Below are positions 20,828-33,000 of a stretch of DNA of 49,633 bases, in pieces. A model generated the notes under the pieces. That model ran no database searches and was not told where the DNA came from. It saw only the letters and a program-made list of their open reading frames with translations. The translations under genes were made by a program, and so were the position numbers. This DNA is from Mesostigma viride. Its lineage: Eukaryota; Streptophyta; Mesostigmatophyceae; Mesostigmatales; Mesostigmataceae. The first letter of the stretch is position 1. Each line of letters starts with the position of its first letter. The stretch lies in contig RPFO01002216.1 of assembly GCA_009746045.1 (NCBI GenBank), forward strand, positions 1-49,633, written 5' to 3'.

Positions 20828-22366
20828 ATTAGTCAGGCTTAGCTTATAGCACGTGGCCCACGCCTATGTGCATGTGCGCCCTATGTGCGCCTATGATGGG
20901 ACTCCCTATGGATGATGCCTAGCTTTGCCAAGGCAGAGAGCTACTCTCTGCTGAGACGCCATGCCTAGCCATTGTTTCGCCATGATCATCTTCCACCCTA
21001 TGTCCGCACCTTAGCTGCTGGAATACATAGTGGTGCAGGTGCACTTTGTGCACCCAGAGCATTACACCCTACCCTTGCAGGAAGTAGTCCAGAATGTATT
21101 GAAAGCCATATGCCCCTTCTCAGGGATATGTGCTACATGTACTCCCAAAGGAGATATGTTCCAATTTAATTTTGGCTAGACTACAACTAAACTTGTGAAC
21201 ATGCAGACAAGGCATGTCAAGCCGGACCAGTTGTAGCTGTTTGACCAAATAGACATGTGCTTGCATTATCTATTTTCTGAATCCGTTCAGTGCACATGGC
21301 CGGTGGGATGCAGAAAGATGGATGTCAATGGACCGACCTTGCATGATCTATTTTCTGGATCCGTTCAGTGCACTGGCCGCTGGCATGCAGACAAATGGAT
21401 GTTAAGTGACCATCGGCATTTACGTATACGTGTGTATTTTTACATGCTTGCAACAAAGAATCAGTGTAAAACCATTCCGTTGGACAGTAGGCATTTGGCT
21501 TCGTTTGGAGCTTGAGGCGTTCGTTTCGAGCTTGAGGGTGATCACTGATCACACTGCACAGACACCCGGGCTGCGTGATGTATCACTTCACACAACCGGC
21601 TGGCATGCCGTAGGATATTTTACATCTATTTAGTAGTCACAGTTGCCATGATGCGGAGAGAGCGCCCTGTGGCCTGCCCACTAATTTTTGCAGTGAGAGA
21701 AGCTAGCGCCAGCTAGTCGAGGGCGCCCGGCGTCCCTCCTTTTCGTTGTGTATAGGGGTTGAAGGTTCCTTTACTTCGTACTGGCACCCACGTGAGGCAG
21801 TCGTGTGTATTAGTAGTCATGCGCTATTGTAGGGGAGTGGCGAAGCACAGTAAGAGATTATCGTGCTTTCCATTGCGGTGTGTTGCACAACGAGAGGGCG
21901 CCAGAGACTCCCCAATTCCCTCATGCCGGAAGGCTGCGACCAACGCTACTCACTAGCTGCATCTGTCCATATGAATTTCGGTCCGTAGACCACACGAACA
22001 ATTGAAGGTACCCAACTCTATCAGATTTCGCTTGCTGAAAAGGTCCAGTCAAAACCCCTAATATAAACCAACGGTCAACAGGCCACCACGGCCAACGTTC
22101 CTTGCAAGCTTGATGATTTTCCTTCCATACTGGCGATATCCCGAACTCCAAGAATCACTCAATCTGGATGTAACCGTGACTTTTCACTGTTACACGCACA
22201 CACACAGTGGGCGGACTGGCGCTGCTTGCCCACATGGTGCCTGGCAACACATTACCCCGGCATACTTAACTACTGGCAGCAAGTGCGACCCTGCAACTGC
22301 CCACCCATGGTGCATGGTCGAGTGCCAAACAACAACATTCTTCTCACCACTGTACCTGGCGAGTCC
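20828..22366. other. Unassigned region with a short tandem duplication
   Basis: No gene recognised. About 21264-21335 is repeated at 21346-21415: 'atctattttctg.atccgttcagtgcac' followed by 'gatgcaga' and 'atggatgt', with several mismatches. Bases 21070-21170 resemble the reverse complement of the left window edge. The stretch to 22366 is downstream of the oxidoreductase stop and shows only short frames. Confidence 0.4.
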
Positions 22367-23430
22367 CTATTCGTCAGACACCTGTACTACCACGCGGCCA
22401 TGCGCGTGCCTCCCTGCCTGCAGCCGGAACGCAGCCTTGACACCCTCCAGGGTGAAGGGAAACGGCGACGAGGGGTCCATGACTATTTTAAGCTCGCGCG
22501 ACGCCACCCGCTTCATGACGTCTGTCAGCAGCGCCGCATCTGGCATGACCAGCAGCGCCTTGTAGCGGGGAAGCGCCCAGGGGCGCAGCGCTGCGCACAG
22601 GCCAGGCCAGAACAGGGCAACCACAAAGCGCGCCAGGTGGAGCACATTGTGCACCTCGTTGGGGCTGAAGTCGGACGAGATAAAACGGCCACCGGACCAG
22701 GCCGTCCTGAGCGCACTGCTGGAGCGTGCGGCGCGCCATGCGGCGCCAGGTGTCCCTCCGCTCACAGTCTCCAGCACCGCGTCAAACGGCTTGTCGAGGA
22801 ATTCCGGCATCTGCCACCAGTTCTCCCTCCGGTAGTCGATGGTGCGGTCCACCCCTAACGATGCCATCAAGGGGGCGTTGGTGGACGTGGCAGCGATGTA
22901 GCTGGCGCCCGCCGCACGCGCCAGCTGTACCGCGGCGGTGCCGATGCCGCCCCCCCCCCCAGCACCAGCACGCGATCGCCTTTCTTGATGCCGGCAACCG
23001 TCACCATCCGCAGTGCCACAGACGCGCTGCCTAGGGCGGCCGCCTCCAGACTAGGGACCGTTGCGGGCTTGGCCACGGCCGCGCGCGTGGGGATGACCGC
23101 ATAGTGTGCCAGGCCGCCGACCATGCTGCTGTTGACGTTAGAGCGGCCACTGGACGCGTAGATGACGTCACCCACGCGGAAGGAGGGGTTGGCCGGGTCG
23201 GCTTCCTCGACCACACCCGCCATCTCGATGCCGGGCGTGTACGGCCAGGAGGGCGGCTTTAGGACCAGGTCGAGCTTACCGCTCAGCAGGTATGTGTCGG
23301 CCGGGCACAGCGCGCACGCCAGCACGCGGATCAGCAGCTGACCGTTGGCGCGCGTGGGGCGCGGCCACTCGTCGGCCATCTCCAGCACGTCGTCGCTGTT
23401 GCCAACCTTCTTGGCAAGTATGCATTTCAT
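22367..23430 (-). CDS. Zinc-independent MDR oxidoreductase (quinone-reductase-like), one homopolymer frameshift
   Basis: This is the only clear host-type gene. The likely start is the Met at 23430 (MKCILAKKVGNSDDVLEMAD); an in-frame alternative lies 63 bases upstream. The N-terminal GroES-like fold has LLIRVLACALCPADTYL, PGIEMAGVVEEADP and FRVGDVIYASSG. The Rossmann nucleotide-binding loop follows at LVLGGGGGIGTAAVQLA, then IDYRRENW and DAVLETVSGG. The C-terminus has FTLEGVKAAFRLQAGRHAHG, then RVVVQV and the stop. The order is that of the quinone oxidoreductase / zeta-crystallin branch, which reduces quinones or enones with NAD(P)H. I see no structural zinc Cys cluster. The glycine loop is encoded in a run of 11 C (22950-22960, plus strand); twelve would keep the frame, so the gene is probably intact in reality. 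It is intronless. Confidence 0.85.
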
Positions 23431-23493
23431 CTTTGCACGCCGGTTGTAGGAACGGGGTTCGAGTTTACAGATCAAGAATTGATAATTGCTCAC

Positions 23494-24410
23494 GTCGACC
23501 GCACTGCGACCTGTTACATCAGGTCAAAAGAAAGCCAGAGTGGCGAAGACGTCTGCGATAGCCATCACGATAATAGAGGCCTTTCCACCGTGAAAGACAA
23601 TATTGGTCGTGCCTAACAAACTCGCGGTAATTAACTGCGGCGGTGCTGCTCTAGCCGCCTACTTGCCCGCCTCAGGCGGCTCAATGTCGGATCTATGGAA
23701 GCCGCTTACTCCCCACACTTCCCAGAATTGAATGCAATGGCGTTCACGGCAATCCACGGTACAGTGATAGGCAGGTCTAAGGATCAGGAACCACACGCTC
23801 TGCCCTCAATGGGCGCTTCGTTTCTAGCTAGCCTAGCTAAGCGGCAGACGCACTACTGACGTTCTCGATTTTACGAAATGGCGGTGCTACTGCACTCGGC
23901 TTAATTAATTCTGCCAATTAACTTTTCATACCAAGTAATTGTGCCATATTAAAACATACGATTGTGGAAGCTGCGAGTCAAGGGCGTCCTCAACTCGCGA
24001 ACGGGCGAGAAAAAATCGGCAGCCTGAGGCAAACTGGCAATAATGGCGGACTAGGAAAGCAAACTGCGAAGAAAGTCCTGTCGACTGTCGAGATCCCGAG
24101 ATGCGGTTCCCTTAAGAGATCCCTAGCCACGTGGCAGCATGCGCTCGCAGGCTATCCTGTAGTTTTTGGGCTCATTCCGTCCCATGCGCGCCGGGTTGGG
24201 TCAGACGTCTGAAAAGTCAGGGGGGGAAACCAACGTCCGGTCGGTTACCCAGGGTAGGAATCCGACGCCGAAACCGACGGCCAGGGTGGAACCTTGCCAG
24301 CCGTGTCAGGTGGCGTGCCTACTGTACCCTAGTATTGACCAATGAAAGACCCGAGTCTACTAGGTATTGAGACAACTGTGGGACGGGAGGTTCACATGCA
24401 AACTTTCCGG
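23494..24410. other. Upstream region of the oxidoreductase, no gene seen
   Basis: Mixed-composition sequence with only short overlapping frames (for example 23964-24212). The promoter of the minus-strand oxidoreductase should lie in its first few hundred bases; no clear TATA element was identified. An AT-rich block with TTAATTAATT occurs near 23900. Confidence 0.3.
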
Positions 24411-25662
24411 GTTTACCCAGGGGGGGTGGAAAAAACAAAAATATAAGACACCATGCTGAAATTTTTCTAAAAGTTGGCCCTTGGACCCTACCTACCTAGC
24501 ACCTAGGCGCTATACCTAGCAAAACCCTGAGGTCCCAAGGGTTATAGGGGTCGACCTAGGGAGCAAAAATGATCGTCTCAGCGAGCTCTACACGTTGGTG
24601 GCCCCAGCTTTTCCTCATGAATATGTTTAAGTAACTTTTTACAGGTTTAATCAGGGGGGGTGTCCGAAACAAAAATATCAGACACATACGCTGAAATTTT
24701 CCAAAAGTTGGCCCTTGGACCCTACCTACCTAGCACTTAGGCGCTATACCTAGCAAAACCCTGAGGTCCCAAGGGTTATAGGGGTCGACCTAGGGAGCAA
24801 AATGATCAGCTCCGCGAGCTCTACCGTTTGAGCATATTGGTGTATGGGAAAATTCCGGTTTTCTAAAATGGGTCATTGGCCGGCGCGACGCGATACTGGC
24901 ACGGCACGGCGCTGGATAGCTGAAGCCTTGTAGTGGTGGCAGACGGCAGCATACTTCCGTGCCTAGGGGCAGCACCATCTTGCGGGCAAACCCCCCCCCT
25001 CTATGGTACCTGCCAAAATTTTGACTGCAGATTTGGGTTCAGCTCGCCAAGTGCTATCAGTTTGTCCGTTAAACCGTTTCAAAATTCCGACCATACAGGG
25101 AGCAGCAGAAATCCAAGTGTTTTGTTGTAAAAAACCCATATCGGCCCGGCACCCTACCTACCTACCCTTTAAGTTAACGGTTTTTGAGGCTCTGTAACTT
25201 CTAACCTAGAGACCCCCTGGGGTTGTGACCAGTGGCAAACATGCTTGTTTTCGCGAGATCTACTCGAATCCAGCGTCGTGTAAATTTTCTTGTTTTTGGA
25301 CACCCCCCCTGGTTTATACCTACCCGCTAGCACCTAGGCGCTATACCTAGCGAAACCCTGAGGTCCCAAGGGTTATAGGGGTCGACCTAGGGAGCAAAAA
25401 TGATCGTCTCAGCGAGCTCTACACGTTGGTGGCCCCAGCTTTTCCTCATGAATATGTTTAAGTAACTTTTTACAGGTTTAATTATTATACCTACCTGGCT
25501 AGCACCTAGGCGCTATACCCGCTAGCGAAACCCTGAGCCGGTCCCAAGGGTTATAGGGGTCGACCTAGGGAGCAAAAATGATCGTCTCAGCGAGCTCTAC
25601 ACGTTGGTGGCCCCAGCTTTTCCTCATGAATATGTTTAAGTAACTTTTTACAGGTTTAATTA
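24411..25662 (+). repeat. Complex direct-repeat cluster, four copies of a ~160-240 bp unit
   Basis: The core 'cacctaggcgctatacc' ... 'aagggttataggggtcgacc' ... 'gtaactttttacaggttt' occurs at about 24495-24650, 24733-24830 (partial), 25325-25482 and 25497-25660. The first two are preceded by a 'caaaaatat.agacac...gctgaaattt' block starting AGGGGGGTG. The reverse complement of that G-run phrase, GGACACCCCCCCTGG, precedes the third copy. Some copies carry small GCTAGC or CCGG insertions. Copies 1, 3 and 4 are nearly identical and copy 2 differs slightly. No coding frame spans it. Confidence 0.85.
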
Positions 25663-26542
25663 TTGTTCAATGTCAATAAAGTTGAATGGTCATCATCATA
25701 TGATCCCCATATAGTACTCGGTACCACTAAGCATTTTTTCTCTTCATAAGTTTGGTTTATTCTATCAAGGAGACCATGAGGAGACAAGCTTTTTTCTATT
25801 CTATAAACATTTTTATCATGTTACCATCTGTCCCAATCAGTCCCTCCATGCCGCTAGGTCTTCATATAGATAGCCACGCGGCTAGTAGCTTCCACGCGGT
25901 CTTCAGTTCGCATCTTTCCTCTCATGAATACAACCACCTCAGTCCTTCCACGTTGGCACGCCATGCGTCCAGGAATAGTTGTCTCTTTAAGACAGCTGTC
26001 CATAAATGATAATTACACTTCTACGCGGTCCCGTTGGAATGTGAAGATATTAAGTGAGACAACTATATCAAGGAGACAACTATTTCCAGACAACTATGAA
26101 CTAAGATAGTTGTCTCCCGATAGTCATAGTAGAAGACACCCGGCAACGCATGCATTTGTGTTTATGGCCTCACATAACAATCAAGTTTGAACATCGGCCT
26201 GCGTCAGTGAAAGGGATGGACGTTGGCAAGCCATCTCACATGCAACATAACTATTCAAAACAACAACAAGGATGAATGGTACCTGCTCAACAGTTGATTG
26301 TGGCTCTCCCAAGGGGGGCGAGTGAATGCCGAATGAATGAATATAACAACTCACTTAAATATTTGTCTCACTGCAAATAATCACATCAGTACTAAGCGGC
26401 ATTACGGCTTGCTCCCGTCATCATTAAGGACGTCACATGAGAGGCCACATACTGACATATTGCTGAAGATTCACAAGGGCAAGTGGATCAGGGATCGACA
26501 CGCGGAAACGTGGCAATGGCCAAGTATGCTCTCCTATGCATG
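25663..26542. other. Unassigned region left of the gypsy element
   Basis: AT-rich sequence with short frames. Around 26040-26120, AGACAACTAT occurs several times and is followed by its inverse ATAGTTGTCT, giving a potential hairpin cluster. The frame ending at the LTR (26337-26570) has no Met-rich or domain features and does not resemble the truncated gene on the other side of the element. Confidence 0.35.
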
Positions 26543-27118
26543 TGTTACGTCGCGTAACAATTCGTTGTAGTTACGGACGTAAATTAGGTCGTTTGCCTCG
26601 GTTGTCCCCAGGTTTACGTTTAGGCTCCTACCGGGACATTATTGTCCTCGTAACAGTACTGTGGTACATTGGGTGCCGTTGGGCGCCGCGCCGCGTACTT
26701 TACTAGTAGTGGTCCTGATCCTGTGGTAGAATGTAGTGGACCAGCGTGCATCAGTAGATGTAGTGGACCAGCGTGCATCTGTAGGCGAGGGCCATGTCGG
26801 CCCGAGCGTGTTGGACCGTTGGTGACCATTTATGCGCGTTCTACCCCTTGTGTGTGCACTCGGCGTGTGTTAAATGAATTGACACATTTAGGCTTGGGTC
26901 ACGGCAGTGTAGTTGTGTTTCCTTCCTCTATTCCTGGAGTAAACGGGTTTTGATAAATGGTTGTATGGCGTATTATAGTAACACTTACGTTAATGCATTG
27001 AGATCAGCTCCGTCACGTTCGTCTTTCGCCAGAGGGTTGAGTAGAGGAGGCCTGACCAGTTTAGGTAGTATCAGGCCCATTAGAGGTAGAGGTGGAGGTA
27101 GATATCCGCGGCGTAACA
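26543..27118 (+). repeat. 5' LTR of the chromovirus
   Basis: It begins TGTTACGTCGCGTAACA, itself a perfect hairpin (7 bp arms, TCG loop), and ends with GGCGTAACA. It contains a tandem 'agtggaccagcgtgcatc' duplication near 26735-26785. The downstream LTR matches almost throughout. No clear TATA box is assigned. Confidence 0.9.
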
Positions 27119-27119
27119 A

Positions 27120-27131
27120 TGGTTCCGGAGG
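27120..27131 (+). promoter_or_regulatory. Primer-binding site
   Basis: TGGTTCCGGAGG starts two bases after the LTR end. It would pair with a tRNA 3' end reading CCTCCGGAACCA, including the CCA tail. The tRNA identity cannot be assigned from the sequence alone. Confidence 0.6.
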
Positions 27132-27636
27132 AACTTCAGTAGGTAGTGAACGAGACGACTATCCCTTGCCACATACACCTTTTCAAGACCCCTTCCGCGT
27201 CCAGGAACAAGAAGTCGACACTTCCTTGATAGGTAATGGGCGGGTCGCCTTCAAGCTAGGAGAGTAGTGCTGCCCGTTTCGGGACACGCTCTACCTAGAT
27301 GCTAGACCTGCTCGCAGCGGATAAATCCTTTCGTAGTTAGCCTGTCCTTCGCCTTGTTTTCCTGCTTACGGTTGTTTCCTGTCTTAGATAGGGGAGTATT
27401 ACTGTTCGGAGACGATTAGCGTCGCAGTACCTACACCTTTTTCCTTGTGCTGCTGCTTTATTAGACGGCCGCACCCGCAGAGTTACGGGTCGCTGTGTTA
27501 GGACGAGCGCTGGATATCCGGCCGCTGACTTAGGACGAGAGCTGGAAATTCCGCCCTCCTTCTTCTTTCGGTGATCCAGATCGTCCAGCTAAGTCGCCTA
27601 CCCCTACCTCGTCTAGCTTGACATCACAAGACCCAC

Positions 27637-27645
27637 CAGGTGAGT
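27637..27645 (+). promoter_or_regulatory. Candidate splice donor upstream of the first ORF
   Basis: CAG|GTGAGT with the intron starting at 27640 is a consensus 5' splice site, placed ten bases before the first ATG (27650). Together with the acceptor at 34105 it could remove the leader ORF, gag and pol to give an ORF3 mRNA. Confidence 0.5.
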
Positions 27646-27649
27646 TATC

Positions 27650-28042
27650 ATGAGTCAACGTCGTGTTTTTACTGCGCCTTCCCATTCATCTAGTGATAAT
27701 AGTTTAGCTAAGTATTACGTAGTTATTACCCCTCAATGGTCAGCCATTTTCCTCTCTTGGTCAGATGCTAGGAAGATAGTGCAAAATCGTACATATAATG
27801 TAATTAGGTATAAGAAATTTGTTACCTTCGAGGAAGCTCAACAATTCCTTATAGACCATAGCGTATCAGATCTAGGCCTACACGTACGTTCTACTCCTCA
27901 TGGTCGCCCTCCTGTAGAAGCTCTAGATTTTGCTACCCCTCCTTCGTCTCCCCCTAAGAGGGCTGCATCCTCATCTAGCTTAGATACTCCTCTCACCTTA
28001 GAATTCGGTTCCCTATCCATTACTGTTGTTAAAAAGGATTGA
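27650..28042 (+). CDS. Leader ORF with viroplasmin / RNase HI N-terminal-like domain
   Basis: A 130-residue protein. After a Ser-rich start, residues ~20-68 read KYYVVITPQWSAIFLSWSDA, then a Val/Asn stretch, then FVTFEEAQQFLIDH. The pattern (aromatic-aromatic-Val at the start, I-F/Y-x-SW in the middle, F-x-T-x-EEA-xx-FL at the end) matches the small RNA/DNA-hybrid-binding domain of eukaryotic RNase HI N-termini and caulimovirus viroplasmin. The C-terminal half is Pro/Ser-rich and low complexity. No such ORF is standard in Ty3/gypsy elements, so it is an accessory gene. A role in binding RNA:DNA hybrid during reverse transcription, or in translation of downstream ORFs as for caulimovirus P6, is inference. 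The start follows a consensus splice donor. Confidence 0.65.
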   Translation: MSQRRVFTAPSHSSSDNSLAKYYVVITPQWSAIFLSWSDARKIVQNRTYNVIRYKKFVTFEEAQQFLIDHSVSDLGLHVRSTPHGRPPVEALDFATPPSSPPKRAASSSSLDTPLTLEFGSLSITVVKKD

Positions 28043-28165
28043 TTTAAATTGTTTCCTTCTTTTAAGCCATTAAAAGCTTTTTCTTTTCTTTCCTTGCCTT
28101 AAATTAGGCCTTGTCCTTTATCCTTGTTGCTTTCAGTTAGATTCTGATCATTTACTTAAATAAAA

Positions 28166-29743
28166 ATGGATCCAGTGGGTGGTAACATGTCGCCTATACC
28201 TACCAATACTCCTACTATGAGTAATAATAATAATAATATAACAACCATAACAACAATCGTGGTAACCGACGGGACTCACTTGAAACGGTGCACCATCTCA
28301 CTCCTCAAGGTAATCTTCGTGCCTCACCTCCTTCTCCTTTGCTGATGGTCGCCGTCGTCCCTCACTTACCCCTCCTACCTATGAACAACGTCAACGTATG
28401 CAAGTCAGATTTAGTGATGACCCTTCCCTTACCCTGAACCAGGCCCCTGCCCCTCCTGCAACCTTGGCTCAACCCTCCAGCAGGTCCTCACTAACTAACA
28501 ATGTTTTTAGGCCTCCTTCCCACCCTGTGCCTTCCATGCCTGCTCTTAACACGGGTCGTGCCTCTGCCCCTGTCGGTCCTTCTGGGCGCCCTAGTGCAGT
28601 TCCCTTTTACCCACCTGCTTCCTGGTCCTACCCTGAGACGGCCTATGAGGCAGCCCAGGTCCCTACCCGTGTGGCTGATTTAGAAGTTAATAGTGATTTC
28701 AGCACCATGCCCTAGATGATAGAAATTATGATCATTTTGCCTATTCCTCTCTTCGTGAGCAATATACTGTCCCCTTCTCTTATGGGCACCAGCCTGAAAC
28801 GGTGGCCCCTTCTAGACCCCTACCCAAGACTTTTCCTCTTCCTTCCTTCTATCCCGCTTATGTAGCAGTGGAAGATAGTGGCCCTATGGGAAAAACTGAC
28901 TCTTCTAATCCCCCTAAGCCCCCTGCTCTTCCCCTCTTTGCTAACCTTCCCAAGCTGGATGTCAAGTCTACCCCTCAACAGTTTTTCACCTTTATTATGT
29001 TGCTTACCCAGAACACGGAGTCGTGGCAGAATCATAATAGATGGCGTCTTTCTGATGCTGTATTAGTTCCTCACTATCTTACAACCTGTATTACTCCTGA
29101 GCTTGCTAACCTCATTCAGTGTGAGTCTTTGGCCTCTCATGCCTACCCTAACTCTGTAGCAGAATTGTTTAAGCGTTTAGAGAACCATTTAGTCCCTCCT
29201 GATTCAGATTGGCAGGATAGATTAGCCTTTGGTACCTTGCAGCAGGGTACTAAATCATTTAAGGAGTATATGAAAGAGTTTGATGCTCAGATGGTACGAA
29301 TTAGGGATTTGTCGGGTGCAGAAGTACGTGCTCGCTTCCTCCAAGGCCTCAGTAGACCCTTATTACGTGAAGTCAAGCGCCAGTTCTCTGCCTACCGTTT
29401 TACTGATCTGCCCCTCAAGCATGTGCGCCAGCATCTCTTGCGTGTAGCAGATTTCTTCACCACCCCTTCTCTTCCTACCCGTTCCCGTATTAATAATATT
29501 ATCCTTACCCCTGAGGAGGAGAACTCCTATGTAGAAGAATTAGATATCTGTGTTACTGACCTTTCAGCCCTTGATGTCTCTCATATCACATGCTATCATT
29601 GTAAGGAAGTAGGTCATCTTAAACGTGAGTGCCCCAAGTTCCTTTCGGGTGCTCCCCCTCATCCCGACGCTCGCCCTCCTCGTACCCCTCAGCGTGCTCC
29701 TATTCGTCCTACTTCAGGACGCATTCCCTTCAGCTACCCCTAG
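28166..29743 (+). CDS. Gag of the chromovirus (frameshifted)
   Basis: The ATG at 28166 begins MDPVGGNMSPIPTNTPTMSN and runs into an AAT microsatellite, after which the sensible frame changes. A Pro-rich segment (28398-28700) leads, after a one-base shift in TTT at 28697-28699, to the capsid region (QFFTFIMLLTQNTESWQNHN, FGTLQQGTKSFKEYMKEF, RARFLQGLSRPLLREVKRQF), typical of retrotransposon Gag. A CCHC knuckle CYHCKEVGHLKREC lies near 29590-29632. The frame stops at 29743. Coding appears to continue in another frame to 29921 (PSRLNAVQTGSPGFPYDN), and then toward the protease, with frame changes at C4 (29737-29740) and G5 (29914-29918). One of these may be a genuine Gag-Pol frameshift; the others look like errors or decay. 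Confidence 0.8.
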
Positions 29744-30077
29744 TAGGCTGAATGCTGTGCAGACAGGATCCCCAGGGTTCCCCTATGATAATCAGGCTCC
29801 CGCACCCTCTTCGCTCCCTCGTGACCCTCCAGCAGTGGCTTTTTCGCCAGGGTCTTCTTCGGGGTTAGTTCCTATGGATTTGGGGGGGAGGGGGAACAGT
29901 AGGCCTGTCAGCCGGGGGTAACCTGGACAGGTCCTTAGATAGTACCCCAGATAAAAATTTTTGCCTGCCTGTTTTTATAACCTCTGTAGGAGCTGAATCT
30001 TCCCTACCACTACGTGTGCGTCCTCTTATGTTCTTGAATGGTGGTTTAACCGTCCCTCACACTGTTGTAGACCCTTC

Positions 30078-33000
30078 TTGCATGCTGATGAACTCTTGAA
30101 TGTCTCTGTGTTGGTAGATAGCGGTGCGGCTAGCTCCTTTGTGAGCGAGGCCCTAGTTAGGCGTTTAGGACTAGTCCCTACCCCTCACACCAAACCCGTT
30201 ACTGTTCATTATGCTGATGGTCGCACCAGTCATTCCCCGGGTACGGTGTCCCTTCCCATGGTTATACAAGGACGTACTGTCAACCTGACGGCCACTATAG
30301 GCCCTATCACTACCGCTGATGTATTACTAGGATTAGATTGGCACCAGGATAATAAGATTACTATTAATTATGATACCATGGTCATTTGGTTTCCAGATAG
30401 CTCTTACTGGGTACCTGAACGTCATTATAGATTGGAAAATTTATCCTTGGTAGATATTACTCCTCCTACACCTGTTGATCCTCCTGTAAGACCTATACCT
30501 GAAGTATTAATGTCCAATGATGAGTTGCGTTCTGAACTAAAGGAATATGGATATTTATTATGTATGTTCCTTCAGTTAGAAGTACAGGAGATACCTATCA
30601 CTAATAATAGTGTGGATATAGATATAAACACAGTGGATACAATAGGAGTGGGATTTACTGAAAATGAAATAGTAAGATACATGGCTGTGATAGATTCCTC
30701 AAAGGTTTTTGAAGAAAAGACTCCTTCTTATCCTCCTCCTCGTTCTGTTTTACACCGTGTAGTTATCAAGGACGGTGCAGTTCCTACGCACTCTCCGATG
30801 TATAGAATGGGCCCTACCGAGTTAAAGGAACTAAAACAGATTTTAGTGTCATTATTAGAAGCAGGATTGATAGAGCCTAGTAACTCCCCCTACTCAGCTG
30901 GTGTCCTGTTAGTTCCTAAGCCAAATGGCAAGTTTCGCCTAGTTACTGATTATAGGAAGTTGAATGATATTACTGTGAAGTCTAAATACCCTCTACCTCG
31001 TATTGATGATATATTTAATAAGGTTAAAGGTTCCACTTGTTTCACAGTACTGGATTGTGCGGATGGTTTTTGGCAGTTGCGGATAGCTCCTGAGGATTGC
31101 CATAAAACCGCCTTTGCTACCCCTTTTGGTCATTACCAGTTTAGAGTAGCGGCTATGGGACTCTGTAACTCGCCTGCCTCTTTTCAAATGTTAATGAATG
31201 AAGTGCTTAGACCTGTTATGGGAAATTCTCATCTTCCTCAGGTGTCCTCTGATCTAAAGGATCCTTCCTTCTCCTCTGTTTCTTTATCTGAGCATGACCG
31301 TTCTTGTGCTCAAGCTTACTTAGATGATATTCTTATTTACTCTCCTGATTTTGAAACGCACCTACGTGATTTAAAGAAAGTATTAGAAATAATGGCTGAA
31401 AATTCTTTGTGGGCGCGCCGTGCTAAAGTGCGTTCGGGTAGGAGTGTCCCATTTTTAGGGCACGTTCTGTCAGATGCCGGGGTCGCTACCGACCCGGATA
31501 AAACTAAGTCAATTCAGGAATGGCCTACTCCTACCGACGTTAAAGGTGTACGTAGTTTCCTAGGAATTGCTTCTTACTATAGGCGTTTTATCCCGCGTTT
31601 CGCAACTATAGCAGCCCCTATTAATCATTTATTAAAGAAGGATATCCCCTTTGTTTGGAGTAGTGAATGTCAGTCGGCTTTTCAGTGCCTAAAATCCCTA
31701 CTCCTTTCCCCTCCTGTACTCATCCTACCGGATACTACTAAACCCTTTGTTGTGGCTACAGATGCTAGTAAAGTAGCTATAGGTGGTGTCCTTCTCCAGG
31801 ATCAGGGTCAGGGCTTACAGCCAATTGAGTATATCTCTAGGACAATGCTCCCTGCGGAGCGTAACTATCCCGTACACCAGCAGGAACTCTTAGCTGTGGT
31901 GTATTGTTGCCACGCGTGGCAGCACTTCCTTAAAGGTGCTCAATTTGATGTCTGCCTGAATGAACCCTGTGAGCTAGATCCTTATAGGTTAGTTATCCAA
32001 ACGGATCATCGTCCCCTTACCCATCTTCTCTCCCAACCCAACCTTACCCCTCGGCAAGCGCGCTGGATGGAATTTTTAGCACAGTTTTCCCCTTTTAAAC
32101 TTCAGTATGTCAAGGGTGTAGATAACATAGTACCAGATGCACTCTCTCGTCGTGCAGACTATTCCTTCTTCGAGGACCTTGATGTTCTCAATACTACTCT
32201 AGTTCCTACTACTATGGGTGTAACCCCTTATGGTGAACTACCTGATGATGAATCCTATGCCTACCTCTTTCATACAGCTGTTCGCATGCCTGATCTCCTT
32301 TCTCACGTAGGACTCTCTCTCCCGTGTGAGGCCCTTCCCGTGGCCTCGGTGGGGGGGGAGGGGAAAAATAAAATTTCTATACCGCTTAGCCATATAGCGA
32401 CTAGGTCAGGAAAGTCTTATGAAAACGTAGTCCCTCTAGGACCTCCCCTTCTCTTTGGCAAGGCGGTAGGAGATCTCTTTAAACCTGTTCTGGATACTTC
32501 TGTAGCGATGCCTACCTCTGATCTTGAACGCCTTATTAGTAGATTTACGGCCACTGAGCCGGAAGCATTAGCTGCCATTGCTGCACATCCCCAACAATTA
32601 GGCAAGCACCCTTGTAAATTTGTAGGTGGGTTTTTATATGTGCAGATAGCAGATTCTCCCCCTCAATGGCGCCTGTATGTCCCTCCTATCTGTCGCTCCT
32701 CCTTGCTCTTTGAGTTGCATGACTTAGCTGCTCATCAGGGTGGTAAACGGGTACGGGACCTAGTAGCCCGCTCTTATTACTGGCCTTCCCTTTATAAGGA
32801 TGTAGATGAGTATGTTAGAACTTGTCAATCTTGCCAGGAAATGAAACCCAATAATGTAGGACAGATAGCAGAACCTAGGACCTTGCCTGACCCCATCATG
32901 CCTTGGGATTCTATCATGATGGATTTTGTAGGACCTTTTAGAAAGAATGATAGGGGCAATGCCCAAATCCTTGTGTTCATAGATCGTTTTACTCGTATGT

